Assembly (NCBI GenBank): GCA_949299535.1
Contig: CASGAQ010000001.1
Coordinates: 67,886 to 131,885, forward strand
DNA: 64,000 nt
Direction: 5' to 3'
From: an uncultured Eubacteriales bacterium
GTDB lineage: Bacteria; Bacillota; Clostridia; Oscillospirales; CAG-272
Shown here: piece by piece, positions 33,929 through 43,857 of the stretch
How the letters are laid out: every line of letters starts with the position of its first letter
Position numbering within the stretch: the first letter of the stretch is position 1
Translations under genes and position numbers: made by a program
Notes under the pieces: model-generated
Told to the model about the DNA's origin: nothing
Database searches by the model: none
The model's input: the letters and a program-made list of their open reading frames with translations, nothing else

Positions 33929-35272
33929 ATGACGTATGACGAAGCTCTTGAATATATACATTCCGTCTGCTGGAAGGGAAGCCGCCCCGGGCTTTCCCGA
34001 ATAACGGAGCTTACCGGTCTGCTCGGCAATCCACAGGACTCTCTGCGTTTTATCCATGTGGCAGGCACCAACGGAAAAGGCTCCGTAAGCGCAATGACAG
34101 CCGGCGTGCTCTCTGCGGCGGGATACAAAACGGGACTTTTCACATCTCCTTTCATAGTCCGCTTCAACGAGCGTATGCAGATAGACGGTCATGATATTTC
34201 CGACGAGGAGTTGGCTCAGATAACGGAATATGTCCGCCCTTATGCGGACAGCATGGCGGATTCTCCTACGGAGTTCGAACTTATAACGGCGATAGCTTTT
34301 GTTTACTTCAAGAGAAACAACTGCGACTACGTTGTGCTGGAAGTCGGCATGGGAGGACGGTTGGATTCCACAAATATCATAAAGGCTCCGTCTGTTGCCG
34401 TTTCGGTGATCACCGGTATTGCGATGGATCACACGGCCTTTTTGGGCGATACCCCCGAAAAAATAGCCGCCGAAAAAGCAGGTATCATCAAAGAAGGCGT
34501 TCCCGTCGTGTTCGGCGGCGCGCATATTCCCGTCGGAGCCGAAGAAGGCAAATGTGAGGTCGATCCCGTATCATGCGCCGCGGTGATACGCTCCCGCGCA
34601 GAAGAGATGAATGCGCCTTATATCGAAGCGGATTATCGCCGCCTTTCAAATTTAAAGACGGATATCTTCGGCGCAGATTTTGATTTTGAAGATATAAAAG
34701 GACTTCATATCCCTCTTGCCGGCGTATATCAGCCGTATAACGCCGCAACGGTGCTGACGGTATTCGAAACGCTCAAGCGCTCAGGCGTAAAGATTTCCGA
34801 AGACGCTTTGCGCCGCGGTCTTGCCGGCGTAAAATGGCCCGGAAGATTTGAAATACTCTGCCGCGAGCCGATGATAATTTCTGACGGCGGTCATAATCCG
34901 GAGGGCATAGATGCGGCTGTCGCAAGCATCAAGGCATATTTCGGAAAGGAAAAAGTATACCTTCTCTCAGGAGTCATGGCGGATAAAGATTACTCTCACA
35001 TGGTAAGCAGAATGAGTGAGGTTGCGTGCCGCGTATTTACGGTACGCCCCGACAATCCTCGTGCGCTGTCTTCCGAAGAATACGCAAAAGTTTTTGCGGA
35101 AGCGGGAGTTATGTCCGAAGGTTTTTCCTCCGTTAAAGAAGCTGTTTTTGCCGCTGCGGACGCTTGCGTGCGCGATGGCAGGGCGCTTGTCTGCCTCGGT
35201 TCGCTCTATATGTACGGCGATGTTCGAAACGCCGTTCTTGCATACAAAGCCGAACACGAAAAAAAAGACTGA
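33929..35272 (+). CDS. folC: Folylpolyglutamate synthase/dihydrofolate synthase
   Basis: A 447-residue Mur-ligase-fold enzyme that adds glutamates to reduced folates and traps them in the cell. The P-loop AGTNGKGS is at residues 45-52; the ligase motif KTGLFTSPFIVRFNERM, GGRLDSTN and GMAMDHTAFLG-like block (GIAMDHTAFLGDT) follow, and SDGGHNPEG is near 325. It is second in the folT operon under the THF riboswitch and is followed by a terminator at 35281-35320. Confidence 0.95.
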   Translation: MTYDEALEYIHSVCWKGSRPGLSRITELTGLLGNPQDSLRFIHVAGTNGKGSVSAMTAGVLSAAGYKTGLFTSPFIVRFNERMQIDGHDISDEELAQITEYVRPYADSMADSPTEFELITAIAFVYFKRNNCDYVVLEVGMGGRLDSTNIIKAPSVAVSVITGIAMDHTAFLGDTPEKIAAEKAGIIKEGVPVVFGGAHIPVGAEEGKCEVDPVSCAAVIRSRAEEMNAPYIEADYRRLSNLKTDIFGADFDFEDIKGLHIPLAGVYQPYNAATVLTVFETLKRSGVKISEDALRRGLAGVKWPGRFEILCREPMIISDGGHNPEGIDAAVASIKAYFGKEKVYLLSGVMADKDYSHMVSRMSEVACRVFTVRPDNPRALSSEEYAKVFAEAGVMSEGFSSVKEAVFAAADACVRDGRALVCLGSLYMYGDVRNAVLAYKAEHEKKD

Positions 35273-35280
35273 ACATAATA

Positions 35281-35320
35281 CCCTTGCGGGAATTGCCCGC
35301 AAGGGTTTGCTGCTTTTTTT
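35281..35320 (+). terminator. Terminator after folC
   Basis: CCCTTGCGGG pairs with CCCGCAAGGG, followed by TTTGCTGC and seven T's. Confidence 0.8.
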
Positions 35321-35352
35321 GAATAAAAATTCATAAATATGCAGAAATATTA

Positions 35353-35381
35353 TTGAAAATCTGAGAATGCCGTGATATAAT
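35353..35381 (+). promoter_or_regulatory. Promoter of the histidine operon
   Basis: TTGAAA 35353-35358, 17-base spacer, TATAAT 35376-35381. Only about 60 nt separate it from hisZ, too short for a T-box or a full attenuator. Confidence 0.75.
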
Positions 35382-35447
35382 ATATAATTATTATATTACG
35401 GAAGTCTATATGACACGAAAAATTCAGATTTGGAAAGAGATGAAACG

Positions 35448-36545
35448 ATGAGAATATTCACAGAGAGCGAAGAAATCATATACAAGCTCCGCGAAATTTA
35501 CGAAAAATACGGCTACCGCCGCTTCAAAATGAGCAAATTCGAAGAATATTCCTTTTACATGGAATACAAGAATTTTTTGACGACGCAGAATATAATCTCC
35601 TTCAACGACCTTGACGGCAGTCTGCTCGCGCTCAAACCCGACATAACGCTTTCGATTGCGAAAAACGCTCATGACGGTGAAAACTCGCGCGTTTATTACA
35701 ATGAAAATGTATATCGAGTATCGCGCAGTATCCATGAGTACAAAGAGATACCTCAGGTAGGCGTAGAGTATATAGGATACGTCGACAAATACGCCGAATG
35801 TGAAATGGTTCTGCTTGCGGAAAAGAGCATGGAAACTCTCGGCGGCAGATATGCGCTTGATCTCTCGCATATGGGATTTGTCAGAGCGGTACTTTCTCAT
35901 TACGGACTTCCCGGTCTTGAAAGTGCGGAGGTGCTTGAAAAGCTGGGCAAAAAGGACGCCGACGGAATAAAGGCAGTATGCATTTCCGCAGGTCTTGATG
36001 AAAAAGCCGCGCAAAGCATTGTTTCTCTTGCCGAAATAAGCGGAGATTTTCTCTCGGCTTTTGAAAAAGCCAAGGCGCTCGCCGTCTGTGAAGAAGCCGA
36101 AAAAGCGCTCGAAGAGCTTGCTGATATATATGGCTTTGTTCGTTCCGTTGACAAGGCGGAGCATTTGAACCTCGATTTTTCCATCGTGAACGATATGAGT
36201 TATTATAACGGTCTTGTTTTCCAAGGCTATCTTGACGGAGTTCCAAAGAGTGTGCTTTCCGGCGGAAGATATGACAAACTTCTCGAAAAATTGGGCAAAA
36301 AGAGCGGCGCCTGCGGATTTGCGCTGTATCTTGACCTTATCGAGCTTTACCGCGAAAACGCCGAGGGCTTTGACGCCGATATCGTCATAATTTATGACGA
36401 CGGAGCGGACGCAGTCTCGCTTGAAAAAGCGGCGGATTTCTACCGTGGGAACGATTTCCGCGTTCTTGTGACAAAAAAAGGTTCGCCTGTTCCCAAGGCG
36501 AAAAAGATAATCGAATTTGACGGCTCCAAGGAGGTGCTTGTATGA
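35448..36545 (+). CDS. hisZ: ATP phosphoribosyltransferase regulatory subunit HisZ
   Basis: A 365-residue histidyl-tRNA-synthetase-like protein without tRNA charging. It pairs with the short HisG to form the active, histidine-inhibited hetero-octamer. The class II aaRS-like motif LKPDITLSIAKN with the following VYRVSR is readable; the middle includes YYNGLVFQGYL. The ATG at 35448 has AAAGAG upstream; a TTG frame extension is unlikely. It overlaps hisG by four bases. The presence of hisZ agrees with the 210-residue short HisG. Confidence 0.92.
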   Translation: MRIFTESEEIIYKLREIYEKYGYRRFKMSKFEEYSFYMEYKNFLTTQNIISFNDLDGSLLALKPDITLSIAKNAHDGENSRVYYNENVYRVSRSIHEYKEIPQVGVEYIGYVDKYAECEMVLLAEKSMETLGGRYALDLSHMGFVRAVLSHYGLPGLESAEVLEKLGKKDADGIKAVCISAGLDEKAAQSIVSLAEISGDFLSAFEKAKALAVCEEAEKALEELADIYGFVRSVDKAEHLNLDFSIVNDMSYYNGLVFQGYLDGVPKSVLSGGRYDKLLEKLGKKSGACGFALYLDLIELYRENAEGFDADIVIIYDDGADAVSLEKAADFYRGNDFRVLVTKKGSPVPKAKKIIEFDGSKEVLV

Positions 36546-37174
36546 AAGATATGCTCAATGTAGCGCTGCCCAAAGGCAGACTCGGAGAAAAAGCGTATAA
36601 AATGTTTGAGCAGGCAGGCTTTGAATGTCCGTCCATTCTCGAAAACAACCGCAAACTCATATTTGAAAATGAAGAAAAAGGCGTGCGCTTTTTCTGGGTA
36701 AAACCATCTGACGTTGCCATATACGTCGAACACGGCGCGGCAGATGTCGGCGTTGTGGGAAAGGACATACTGCTTGAGTATGAACCTGACGTTTTCGACC
36801 TTTGCGACCTCGGTATAGGCAAATGCCGTGTGGCTGTCGCCGGAAAAAAGGATTTTCACGATACGCTTGACCGCTCTCTTAAAGTGGCGACGAAATTTGT
36901 GAATATCACAAAGAATTATTATTCCTCTCAGGGCAGGAATATTGAAATATTCAAGCTCAACGGCTCCATAGAGCTTGCTCCGATACTCGGTATGACAGAC
37001 GTTATCGTTGATATCGTGGAAACGGGAACGACTCTCAAGGAGAACAATCTTGACGTTATTGCGGAGATAATGCCGATATCCGCACATCTTATAGCAAATA
37101 AGGCAAGCTTCCGCTTTAAATCTGATAAAATTGAAGTTTTAAAACGCTCGCTTTCACGGAGGGACGAAAAATGA
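36542..37174 (+). CDS. hisG: ATP phosphoribosyltransferase, short form
   Basis: A 210-residue first enzyme of histidine synthesis, joining ATP and PRPP. It lacks the C-terminal regulatory domain of the long form, as expected beside hisZ. ALPKGRLGEKA opens the protein and the PRPP loop is DIVETGTTLKENNL. ATGA overlaps tie it to hisZ and hisD. Confidence 0.95.
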   Translation: MKDMLNVALPKGRLGEKAYKMFEQAGFECPSILENNRKLIFENEEKGVRFFWVKPSDVAIYVEHGAADVGVVGKDILLEYEPDVFDLCDLGIGKCRVAVAGKKDFHDTLDRSLKVATKFVNITKNYYSSQGRNIEIFKLNGSIELAPILGMTDVIVDIVETGTTLKENNLDVIAEIMPISAHLIANKASFRFKSDKIEVLKRSLSRRDEK

Positions 37175-38454
37175 TAAAGATTTACAAAGACGCTGCTCTT
37201 TCGACAGAAGATATAATGTCGCGTGACACGGAAACTTTCGACGCTTCCGCAATCGTAAAGGAGATAATCGAAAATGTGTGCAAAAACGGCGACAAGGCTC
37301 TTTTCGAATACTGTGAAAAATTCGACGGCGGCGCGCCGGACTCTCTGCTCGTTTCCGCGGAGGAGGTCGACGCCGCTTTTGAGCAGATCCCCGCAGAGCT
37401 TCTCGACGCCATGACAAAAGCGCGCGATAATATCCGCGCTTTCCATGAAAAGCAAGTAAGAAACGGCTTTATCATCAGCGAAAAAGACGGCGTTGTGCTC
37501 GGACAGAAGATTACCCCGATTGAAAAAGTGGGACTTTATGTTCCGGGCGGCACGGCAAGCTATCCTTCCACCGTGCTTATGGACGCCATACCTGCAAAAA
37601 TTGCGGGCTGCGGCGAGATAGTTATAACTACACCTGCCAAAAACGGCGTTGTAAGTCCCGCGATACTCGCGGCTGCAAAGATTGCGGGCGTGGACAAGAT
37701 ATATAAAATAGGCGGCGCCGGCGCCGTTGCCGCACTTGCATACGGTACGCAGACAGTCGGCAAAGTTGACAAAATAGTGGGACCGGGCAATGTTTTTGTA
37801 GCGGAAGCAAAAAGACAGGTATTCGGCATTGTCGGAATAGACATGATAGCAGGGCCTTCGGAAATACTTATTATCGCAGACGGCAAGGCGAATCCTCGCT
37901 TTGTTGCGGCGGACATGCTCTCTCAGGCGGAGCATGATAAGCTTGCAACGGCGGTTCTCGTGACCGACAGCGCGGAACTCGCCGAAAAGGTCAGCGAGGA
38001 ACTTGAAAAACAGATACCCGAACTTCCCAGAGCGGAGATAGCGCGCGCTTCTATCGACAATCACGGCAAGATAATCGTAAGAGAAAATCTTGATACGGTG
38101 ATAGAAACGGCAAACGAGATAGCTCCCGAACATCTTGAGGTTTGTGTAGACGCGCCTTTCGACCTGCTTCCCAAGATAAAAAATGCAGGCTCCGTTTTCC
38201 TTGGCAGAAACTGTCCGGAAGCGCTGGGCGATTACTTTGCAGGCCCCAATCATACGCTTCCCACGTCAGGCACGGCGCGTTTCTCAAGTCCCCTTTCAGT
38301 AGATGATTTTATCAAAAAATCTTCTTTTATATATTACACAAAAGACGCGCTCGGAAAAGTCGCGGATAAGATAGACTGCTTTGCAAAACACGAAGGACTT
38401 CACGCTCATGCAAAGAGCGCGACAATTCGTTTTGAAGAGGAACCTGCAAAATGA
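37171..38454 (+). CDS. hisD: Histidinol dehydrogenase
   Basis: A 427-residue zinc enzyme that oxidises histidinol to histidine in two NAD-dependent steps. GLYVPGGTASYPSTVLMD, GPGNVFVAEAKRQVFG and AGPSEILIIAD are family signatures. Zn and catalytic residues occur in QAEHD and in APEHLE; GPNHTLPTSGTARF is near the C-terminus. Overlaps its neighbours by ATGA on both sides. Confidence 0.96.
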   Translation: MIKIYKDAALSTEDIMSRDTETFDASAIVKEIIENVCKNGDKALFEYCEKFDGGAPDSLLVSAEEVDAAFEQIPAELLDAMTKARDNIRAFHEKQVRNGFIISEKDGVVLGQKITPIEKVGLYVPGGTASYPSTVLMDAIPAKIAGCGEIVITTPAKNGVVSPAILAAAKIAGVDKIYKIGGAGAVAALAYGTQTVGKVDKIVGPGNVFVAEAKRQVFGIVGIDMIAGPSEILIIADGKANPRFVAADMLSQAEHDKLATAVLVTDSAELAEKVSEELEKQIPELPRAEIARASIDNHGKIIVRENLDTVIETANEIAPEHLEVCVDAPFDLLPKIKNAGSVFLGRNCPEALGDYFAGPNHTLPTSGTARFSSPLSVDDFIKKSSFIYYTKDALGKVADKIDCFAKHEGLHAHAKSATIRFEEEPAK

Positions 38455-39503
38455 AAAGTTATATGGTATCCCGTTATGCGTCGCTTGACGCATACACTCC
38501 CGGCGAGCAGCCGCAGGACATGGAGTATATAAAACTCAACACAAACGAATCTCCCTTTCCGCCGTCTCCGAAAGTGACGGCGGCGATAAGCGGAGAGGAA
38601 ATAGAAAAATTAAAGCTTTATTCCGACCCGGAGGGCAAGGAGCTGCGCGATGCTGTTGCAAAATATTTCGGATTCAAGCGTGAGAACGTGCTTTTAGGCA
38701 ATGGCTCGGACGAGATACTTGCTTTCGCGTTTTTTGCCTTCTGTGCCGGGGAAGAGTGTATTTTCCCCGATATAAGCTATGGATTTTATCCTGTCTATGC
38801 CCAGCTCGTGGGGGCAAATGCTACGGAAGCGCCGCTTGATGAAAATTTTTCAGTTGATGTAAACGATTATATCGGAGCGAGCAAAACGGTAATTATAGCA
38901 AATCCCAATGCTCCCACAGGTAAGGCTCTGCCGTTGAGCGATATCGAAAAGATAGTCGCTTCAAATCCCGACAACGTGGTGCTTATTGACGAAGCATACG
39001 TTGATTTCGGCGGCGAGAGCGCGATTTCGCTTGTGCATAAATATGAAAATCTCATAGTATGCCGCACTTTTTCAAAATCGCGTTCTCTTGCGGGCGCCCG
39101 TCTTGGCTTTGCCGTTGCGAGCGAGGGACTTATCGCCGACATGAACAGAGTAAAATATTCGCTCAATCCGTATAACATAAACCGCCTGACGCTTCTTGCG
39201 GGAAAAGCGAGTATTGAGGACGATGAATATTTCCTTAAAAACGTAAAACAGATAATCGATAACCGCAAATATACGGTGTCCGAACTCGAAAAGCGCGGAT
39301 TTGACGTGCTTCCGTCTTCGGCGAACTTCGTTTTTGCAAAAAAGAACGGAAAAAGCGGACTTGATCTTTACCTTGAACTTAAAAAAAGGGGTGTGCTTAT
39401 AAGACGCTTCGGAAAAGACAGAATAAAAGACTATCTGCGTATCACCATAGGCACAAAGACGCAGATGTGCAAATTCTTCGAAAAACTCGATGAAATAATT
39501 TGA
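38451..39503 (+). CDS. hisC: Histidinol-phosphate aminotransferase
   Basis: A 350-residue PLP enzyme of fold type I. The motifs are KLNTNESPFPPSP near the start, NPNAPTGKAL, DEAYVDFGGES and RTFSKSRSLAGARLG with the Schiff-base Lys209. It converts imidazole acetol-phosphate to histidinol-phosphate. Starts by ATGA overlap with hisD. Confidence 0.95.
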   Translation: MKSYMVSRYASLDAYTPGEQPQDMEYIKLNTNESPFPPSPKVTAAISGEEIEKLKLYSDPEGKELRDAVAKYFGFKRENVLLGNGSDEILAFAFFAFCAGEECIFPDISYGFYPVYAQLVGANATEAPLDENFSVDVNDYIGASKTVIIANPNAPTGKALPLSDIEKIVASNPDNVVLIDEAYVDFGGESAISLVHKYENLIVCRTFSKSRSLAGARLGFAVASEGLIADMNRVKYSLNPYNINRLTLLAGKASIEDDEYFLKNVKQIIDNRKYTVSELEKRGFDVLPSSANFVFAKKNGKSGLDLYLELKKRGVLIRRFGKDRIKDYLRITIGTKTQMCKFFEKLDEII

Positions 39504-39517
39504 CGGGGAGGCAGGAT

Positions 39518-40105
39518 ATGTCAGAAAACGTTATGAAAATAGAAAGAAAGACCGCTGAAACGGATATTTCGCTTTCCTTTTCGCTTTACGGTGCGGGCAG
39601 GCATGAAATAGACACGGGGTGTGGATTTCTTGACCATATGCTCACGCTGTTTACCGTACACGGAGGATTTGACCTTTCGGTAAAATGTGCCGGAGACGTG
39701 AAGGTGGATTATCATCACTCGGCAGAAGACATAGGCATTTGCTTGGGAGATGCGTTCGGACGCGCGCTCGGAGATTGCCGCGGTATTGCCAGATACGGAG
39801 ATATCACCCTCCCCATGGACGAAACCCTTGTTCTTGCCGCGGCAGATGTTTCGGGCAGGGGCGTGCTTGCTTTCGATTTAGGAGAGCTTTGCGAAAAAGT
39901 CGGGGATTTCGACACGGAGCTTGTGAAAGAATTTTTCACGGCGTTTGTGCGCCGCTCCGGCGTGACGCTCCATATAAAAGCGTTTTACGGTGAAAATACT
40001 CACCACAAAATAGAAGCCGCCTTCAAGGCGACGGCGCGTGCCTTGGCAAAAGCGGCTGCCAAAGACGGTACGGATAAGATACCGTCGAGTAAGGGTGTAA
40101 TTTGA
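39518..40105 (+). CDS. hisB: Imidazoleglycerol-phosphate dehydratase
   Basis: A 195-residue monofunctional Mn dehydratase without a phosphatase domain. DTGCGFLDHMLTLFTVHGGFDL, DYHHSAEDIGI and the C-terminal ENTHHKIEAAFKA metal-ligand motifs are intact. The ATG at 39518 is preceded by GGGGAGG, 14 bp after the hisC stop; the in-frame TTG at 39500 lies in hisC and is rejected. Confidence 0.95.
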   Translation: MSENVMKIERKTAETDISLSFSLYGAGRHEIDTGCGFLDHMLTLFTVHGGFDLSVKCAGDVKVDYHHSAEDIGICLGDAFGRALGDCRGIARYGDITLPMDETLVLAAADVSGRGVLAFDLGELCEKVGDFDTELVKEFFTAFVRRSGVTLHIKAFYGENTHHKIEAAFKATARALAKAAAKDGTDKIPSSKGVI

Positions 40106-40178
40106 TAAAAAACAAACTTGAAGCAAAAATAAAATCAAGGCTCGCTTTTTTGCGGAAAAGCGACGGAAAGCGACTGAT

Positions 40179-40793
40179 ATGATAGGAATTGTTGATTACG
40201 GCGTGGGAAATATATTTTCCCTTTGTTCATCGTTTGAAAAAATAGGCTTTGACGCAAAACTCTTGCGCGAGCCTGAAAAGCTTGCCGAGTGCGAGCGCAT
40301 AATCCTGCCCGGAGTCGGCGCGTTCGGCGACGCAAGAGAAAAACTGCGTTCTTCCGGCATGGAGGAGTCTCTTTTGAATGAGGTGAAAAAAGGCAAACCA
40401 ATGCTGGGGATATGCTTGGGAATGCAGCTGCTTTTTGAAAAGAGCTTTGAGTTCGGCGAATACGACGGACTCGGTCTTGTAAAGGGCAGTATACGACCGA
40501 TAACTGATGTGATTCCGAAAGATTTTGCCGTTCCGCATATCGGCTGGAACGCGCTTGATTTTTCCGATGACGAGCTTTTCAAGTATATTAAAAAAGGCGA
40601 TTTTGTATATTTTGTCCACTCGTTCTACGGCGCGGATTGCGAAGAGAGCGTTATTGCGACAACGGAATACGGCGCAAAACTTACTGCCGCCGTAAGAAAC
40701 GGCAATGTCGCGGGCGTGCAGTTTCACCCCGAAAAGAGCGGCGAAGTCGGACTTGCCATTCTGCGAGCGTTCTGCGAGATGAAAGGAGATTAA
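40179..40793 (+). CDS. hisH: Imidazole glycerol-phosphate synthase glutaminase subunit HisH
   Basis: A 204-residue class I glutamine amidotransferase. The nucleophile is Cys79 in GICLGMQLLF, with His in GVQFHPEKSG and the Glu two residues later. It feeds ammonia to HisF. It follows hisB after 73 bp, the widest gap in the first part of the operon. Confidence 0.95.
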   Translation: MIGIVDYGVGNIFSLCSSFEKIGFDAKLLREPEKLAECERIILPGVGAFGDAREKLRSSGMEESLLNEVKKGKPMLGICLGMQLLFEKSFEFGEYDGLGLVKGSIRPITDVIPKDFAVPHIGWNALDFSDDELFKYIKKGDFVYFVHSFYGADCEESVIATTEYGAKLTAAVRNGNVAGVQFHPEKSGEVGLAILRAFCEMKGD

Positions 40794-40798
40794 ATGCC

Positions 40799-41515
40799 AT
40801 GATAATACTTCCTGCGATAGACCTTCGCGGCGGCAAGGCAGTACGCCTTCTGCGCGGAGAATACGACAACATGACTGTTTATGCTGAAAATCCCGTGAGC
40901 GTTGCGGTTTCCTTTGCAGAAAAGGGCGCGAAGAACCTTCATGTCGTTGACCTTGACGGCGCTCTTTCCGGAAACACGGACAATTTCGATATGATAAAGG
41001 AACTCATCGGCACATCGGGACTTGCCGTTGAGGTCGGCGGCGGCATACGCGACGAGGCAAGAGTGTATTCTTACCTTGATATGGGAGCCGAGCGCGTTAT
41101 ACTCGGCACTGCGGCGGCGGAAAATCCCGCTTTTGCAGAACAGATGGCGAAGAAATACGGCGCTCATATTGCCGTTGGCGCTGACATAAAGGACGGAGAG
41201 ATAGCGACGCACGGCTGGACTAAAAAAACGGGTACGAGTGCTGAAACCTTCTTCCGCATGATGGAGGATATGGGCGTTCAAACAGTTATATGTACTGATG
41301 TTTCCCGCGACGGCGCTCTCATGGGCACTAATATGGAGCTTTACAGAAATCTTTCTGAAAAATTCAAAATAAACATCATAGCTTCAGGCGGTATTACTGC
41401 ACTTGACGAGGTTTTTGAACTTGCCGGAATGAAATTGTTCGGCGCCATACTCGGAAAAGCGATATACAACGGCAATATCGACCTTGCCGAAGCAGTAAAG
41501 GCGGAAAAGATATGA
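40799..41515 (+). CDS. hisA: ProFAR isomerase HisA
   Basis: A 238-residue TIM barrel that isomerises ProFAR to PRFAR. Catalytic Asp8 lies in IILPAIDLRGG and the second acid in TDVSRDGALMG. The ATG at 40799 follows AAAGGAG and lies five bases after the hisH stop; an ORF extending upstream lies over hisH in another frame. Overlaps hisF by ATGA. Confidence 0.94.
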   Translation: MIILPAIDLRGGKAVRLLRGEYDNMTVYAENPVSVAVSFAEKGAKNLHVVDLDGALSGNTDNFDMIKELIGTSGLAVEVGGGIRDEARVYSYLDMGAERVILGTAAAENPAFAEQMAKKYGAHIAVGADIKDGEIATHGWTKKTGTSAETFFRMMEDMGVQTVICTDVSRDGALMGTNMELYRNLSEKFKINIIASGGITALDEVFELAGMKLFGAILGKAIYNGNIDLAEAVKAEKI

Positions 41516-42270
41516 TAACAAAGAGAATTATTCCCTGCCTTGACGTTAAAGACGGCAGGGTGGTAAAAGGCGTTAAATTTCAAGGACTTGCGGACGTTTC
41601 TTCTCCTGTCACGCTTGCCGAATATTACAGCAAAAGCGGTGCTGATGAGCTTGTATTTTACGACATAACCGCTTCCGCCGAGGGACGCGGCATATTTACG
41701 GATATACTGTGCAAGACAGCAAAAACGGTGTTTATACCGCTTACCGTCGGTGGCGGAATAAATACGCTTGCGGATTTTGAGCGCGTGCTGGGAAGCGGCG
41801 CGGATAAGGTGAGCGTAAACTCCGGAGCGATAAGAAACCCCGGTATCATAGAGGAAGCCGCAAAGCGGTACGGCAGCCAATGTGTAGTGCTTTCGGCTGA
41901 TATCTCCCTGATAGACGGCAAGTATACGGTGTTTGCGCGCGGCGGCAGAGAAAATACCGGTATTGAAGCTATTGAATGGATACGCGCAGGCGTAGAGCGC
42001 GGCGCCGGAGAAATAGTTGTAAACAGCATAGATACGGACGGAGTAAAAAAAGGATTTGATCTTCCCATGCTGGACGCTGTCTGCAAGGCGGTCAACGTTC
42101 CGGTCATAGCTTCCGGCGGAGCCGGCAAAAAAGATGATTTTACGGAGCTTTTCAAAAAAGTTCCGGAAATATCGGCAGGGCTTGCCGCGTCTGTATTCCA
42201 TTTCGGAGAGATAGAGATAGCGAATCTTAAAAAGACTTTGTTTGCCGAAGGCATAAACATAAGAATATAA
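41512..42270 (+). CDS. hisF: Imidazole glycerol-phosphate synthase cyclase subunit HisF
   Basis: A 252-residue TIM barrel that closes the imidazole ring with ammonia from His[19 protein letters not shown] holds catalytic Asp11; the second acid is in [13 protein letters not shown]. Standard length. Confidence 0.95.
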   Translation: MITKRIIPCLDVKDGRVVKGVKFQGLADVSSPVTLAEYYSKSGADELVFYDITASAEGRGIFTDILCKTAKTVFIPLTVGGGINTLADFERVLGSGADKVSVNSGAIRNPGIIEEAAKRYGSQCVVLSADISLIDGKYTVFARGGRENTGIEAIEWIRAGVERGAGEIVVNSIDTDGVKKGFDLPMLDAVCKAVNVPVIASGGAGKKDDFTELFKKVPEISAGLAASVFHFGEIEIANLKKTLFAEGINIRI

Positions 42271-42338
42271 ACAGTAATATAATATTAAAGCGAACGTTTT
42301 CGCGAGTTCATTCGCGCGGCGGTCAAAAGGAGAAAAAG

Positions 42339-42989
42339 ATGACAGACATATCCAAACTCAAATTTGATGAGAACGGACTTATTCCCGCGATAGTAGTGGA
42401 TTTCTACACTCGCGAGGTGCTGACTCTCGCATATATGAACAGAGAGAGCCTTGAGATAACGATGAAAGAGGGCAGAACCTGCTTTTGGTCGCGTTCAAGA
42501 CAGAAACTCTGGAGAAAGGGCGAGGAAAGCGGAAACGTTCAGCACGTCGTTGAGATAAAAGCCGACTGCGACTGCGACGCTCTCACAGTCGTCGTAAAAA
42601 AAGAAGGTCCCGCTTGCCATCTCGGCACGGAATCCTGTTTCTGTGATGAAATTTTCACGGCAGAGGGAGAGAACGATTTTACGATAGAGGGTTTGGTAAA
42701 GCTTATAGAGGGCAGAAAGACAAATCCTCAGGAAGGCTCCTACACAACGTATCTCTTTGAAAAGGGCATAGACAAGATACTTAAAAAAGTCGGTGAAGAA
42801 TCTACGGAAGTCATAGTTGCCGGCAAAGGCGGCGACAAAAAAGAAACGATATATGAAATAGCCGATCTTATGTATCATGTTATTGTTCTTATGATAGAGA
42901 TGGGTATTTCTTCCAAGGAGATTATAAACGAACTTGCGTCCAGACACGTTATTGATCATAAAGTCAAACAGGAGAAAATGACAAAATGA
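42339..42989 (+). CDS. hisIE: Bifunctional phosphoribosyl-AMP cyclohydrolase / phosphoribosyl-ATP pyrophosphatase HisIE
   Basis: A 216-residue fusion. Residues 1-115 are HisI, with [20 protein letters not shown] and the zinc ligands DCDCDALT and the later Cys in GPACH. Residues about 125-210 are HisE ([23 protein letters not shown]). It catalyses steps 2 and 3. It is followed by an ATGA overlap with the phosphatase gene. Confidence 0.95.
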   Translation: MTDISKLKFDENGLIPAIVVDFYTREVLTLAYMNRESLEITMKEGRTCFWSRSRQKLWRKGEESGNVQHVVEIKADCDCDALTVVVKKEGPACHLGTESCFCDEIFTAEGENDFTIEGLVKLIEGRKTNPQEGSYTTYLFEKGIDKILKKVGEESTEVIVAGKGGDKKETIYEIADLMYHVIVLMIEMGISSKEIINELASRHVIDHKVKQEKMTK

Positions 42990-43810
42990 GCTTTAAATCA
43001 AATCTTCATATGCACTCGTTTTTCAGTGACGGAAAATCCTCCGCGGAGGAATACGCTGCCGAAGCCGAAAGGCAGGGATATGTTTCCATAGGTCTTTCCG
43101 AACACAGCTTTACGGACTTTGACGATTCTTTCTGCATGAGCAGAGAAAACCGCGAAAAATATTTTGCAGCCATGCCTTCTCTCAAAGAAAAATATGCAGG
43201 CAAACTGGAAATATACATGGGTACGGAGTTCGACGTTTTTTCGGACGTGAAAGCGGAGGAGCTTGAAAAGTACGATTACGTCATAGGCGCGTGCCATTAT
43301 GTCGATGTCGGCGGCGAAAAGCGAGGCGTAGACCATCTTGAGTCCGTTGCGGCGGAGACAATCGAGAAGTATTTCGGCGGCGACGCTTATGCGTACTGCA
43401 AAAAATATTTTTACTCGCTCGAGCGTCTTGCGGATATTTCCGAGGTCGATATCATCGCGCATTTTGATCTTGTTGCAAAATTCAACGAGGGAGACAAATA
43501 TTTCAGCGAAAATCACCCGCGTTACGTAATGCCGGCGCTTGTGGCGCTTGAACGCCTTTCGGCGGCAGGCAAGATAATAGAGGTGAATACAGGAGCTATC
43601 TCGCGCGGATACCGCACTGTTCCTTATCCCTGCGAACTGTTTCTTTCCTCGCTTTATGAGATGGGCGGCAAGATAACTTTTTCAAGCGACGCTCACAAAA
43701 CTGAAAACATGGGATATGGATTCGACGGGGCGATAAAACTCGCAAAGGATTGCGGCTTTAAGAGCGCATACATGCTCAAGGGCGGCAGATTTGAAGAGGT
43801 TGAAATATAA
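42986..43810 (+). CDS. hisJ: PHP-family histidinol-phosphatase
   Basis: A 274-residue metal-dependent phosphatase of the PHP superfamily, completing the pathway. Metal ligands are readable in [43 protein letters not shown] and the terminal [11 protein letters not shown]. Translationally coupled to hisIE. A hairpin at 43839-43857 follows the stop. Confidence 0.9.
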   Translation: MSFKSNLHMHSFFSDGKSSAEEYAAEAERQGYVSIGLSEHSFTDFDDSFCMSRENREKYFAAMPSLKEKYAGKLEIYMGTEFDVFSDVKAEELEKYDYVIGACHYVDVGGEKRGVDHLESVAAETIEKYFGGDAYAYCKKYFYSLERLADISEVDIIAHFDLVAKFNEGDKYFSENHPRYVMPALVALERLSAAGKIIEVNTGAISRGYRTVPYPCELFLSSLYEMGGKITFSSDAHKTENMGYGFDGAIKLAKDCGFKSAYMLKGGRFEEVEI

Positions 43811-43838
43811 AAACTTTTTAAGCAGATGAATCAAAAAA

Positions 43839-43857
43839 GGCTCGCAAAAGGCGAGCC
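43839..43857 (+). terminator. Hairpin at the end of the histidine operon
   Basis: GGCTCGC pairs with GCGAGCC across five bases; the U-run after it is weak, so it may act as a 3' stabiliser as well as a terminator. Confidence 0.55.

Noticed and set aside
36928-38253. 441-codon ORF on the minus strand across hisG and hisD
   Set aside because: It is antisense to two well-identified overlapping genes and shows no domain.
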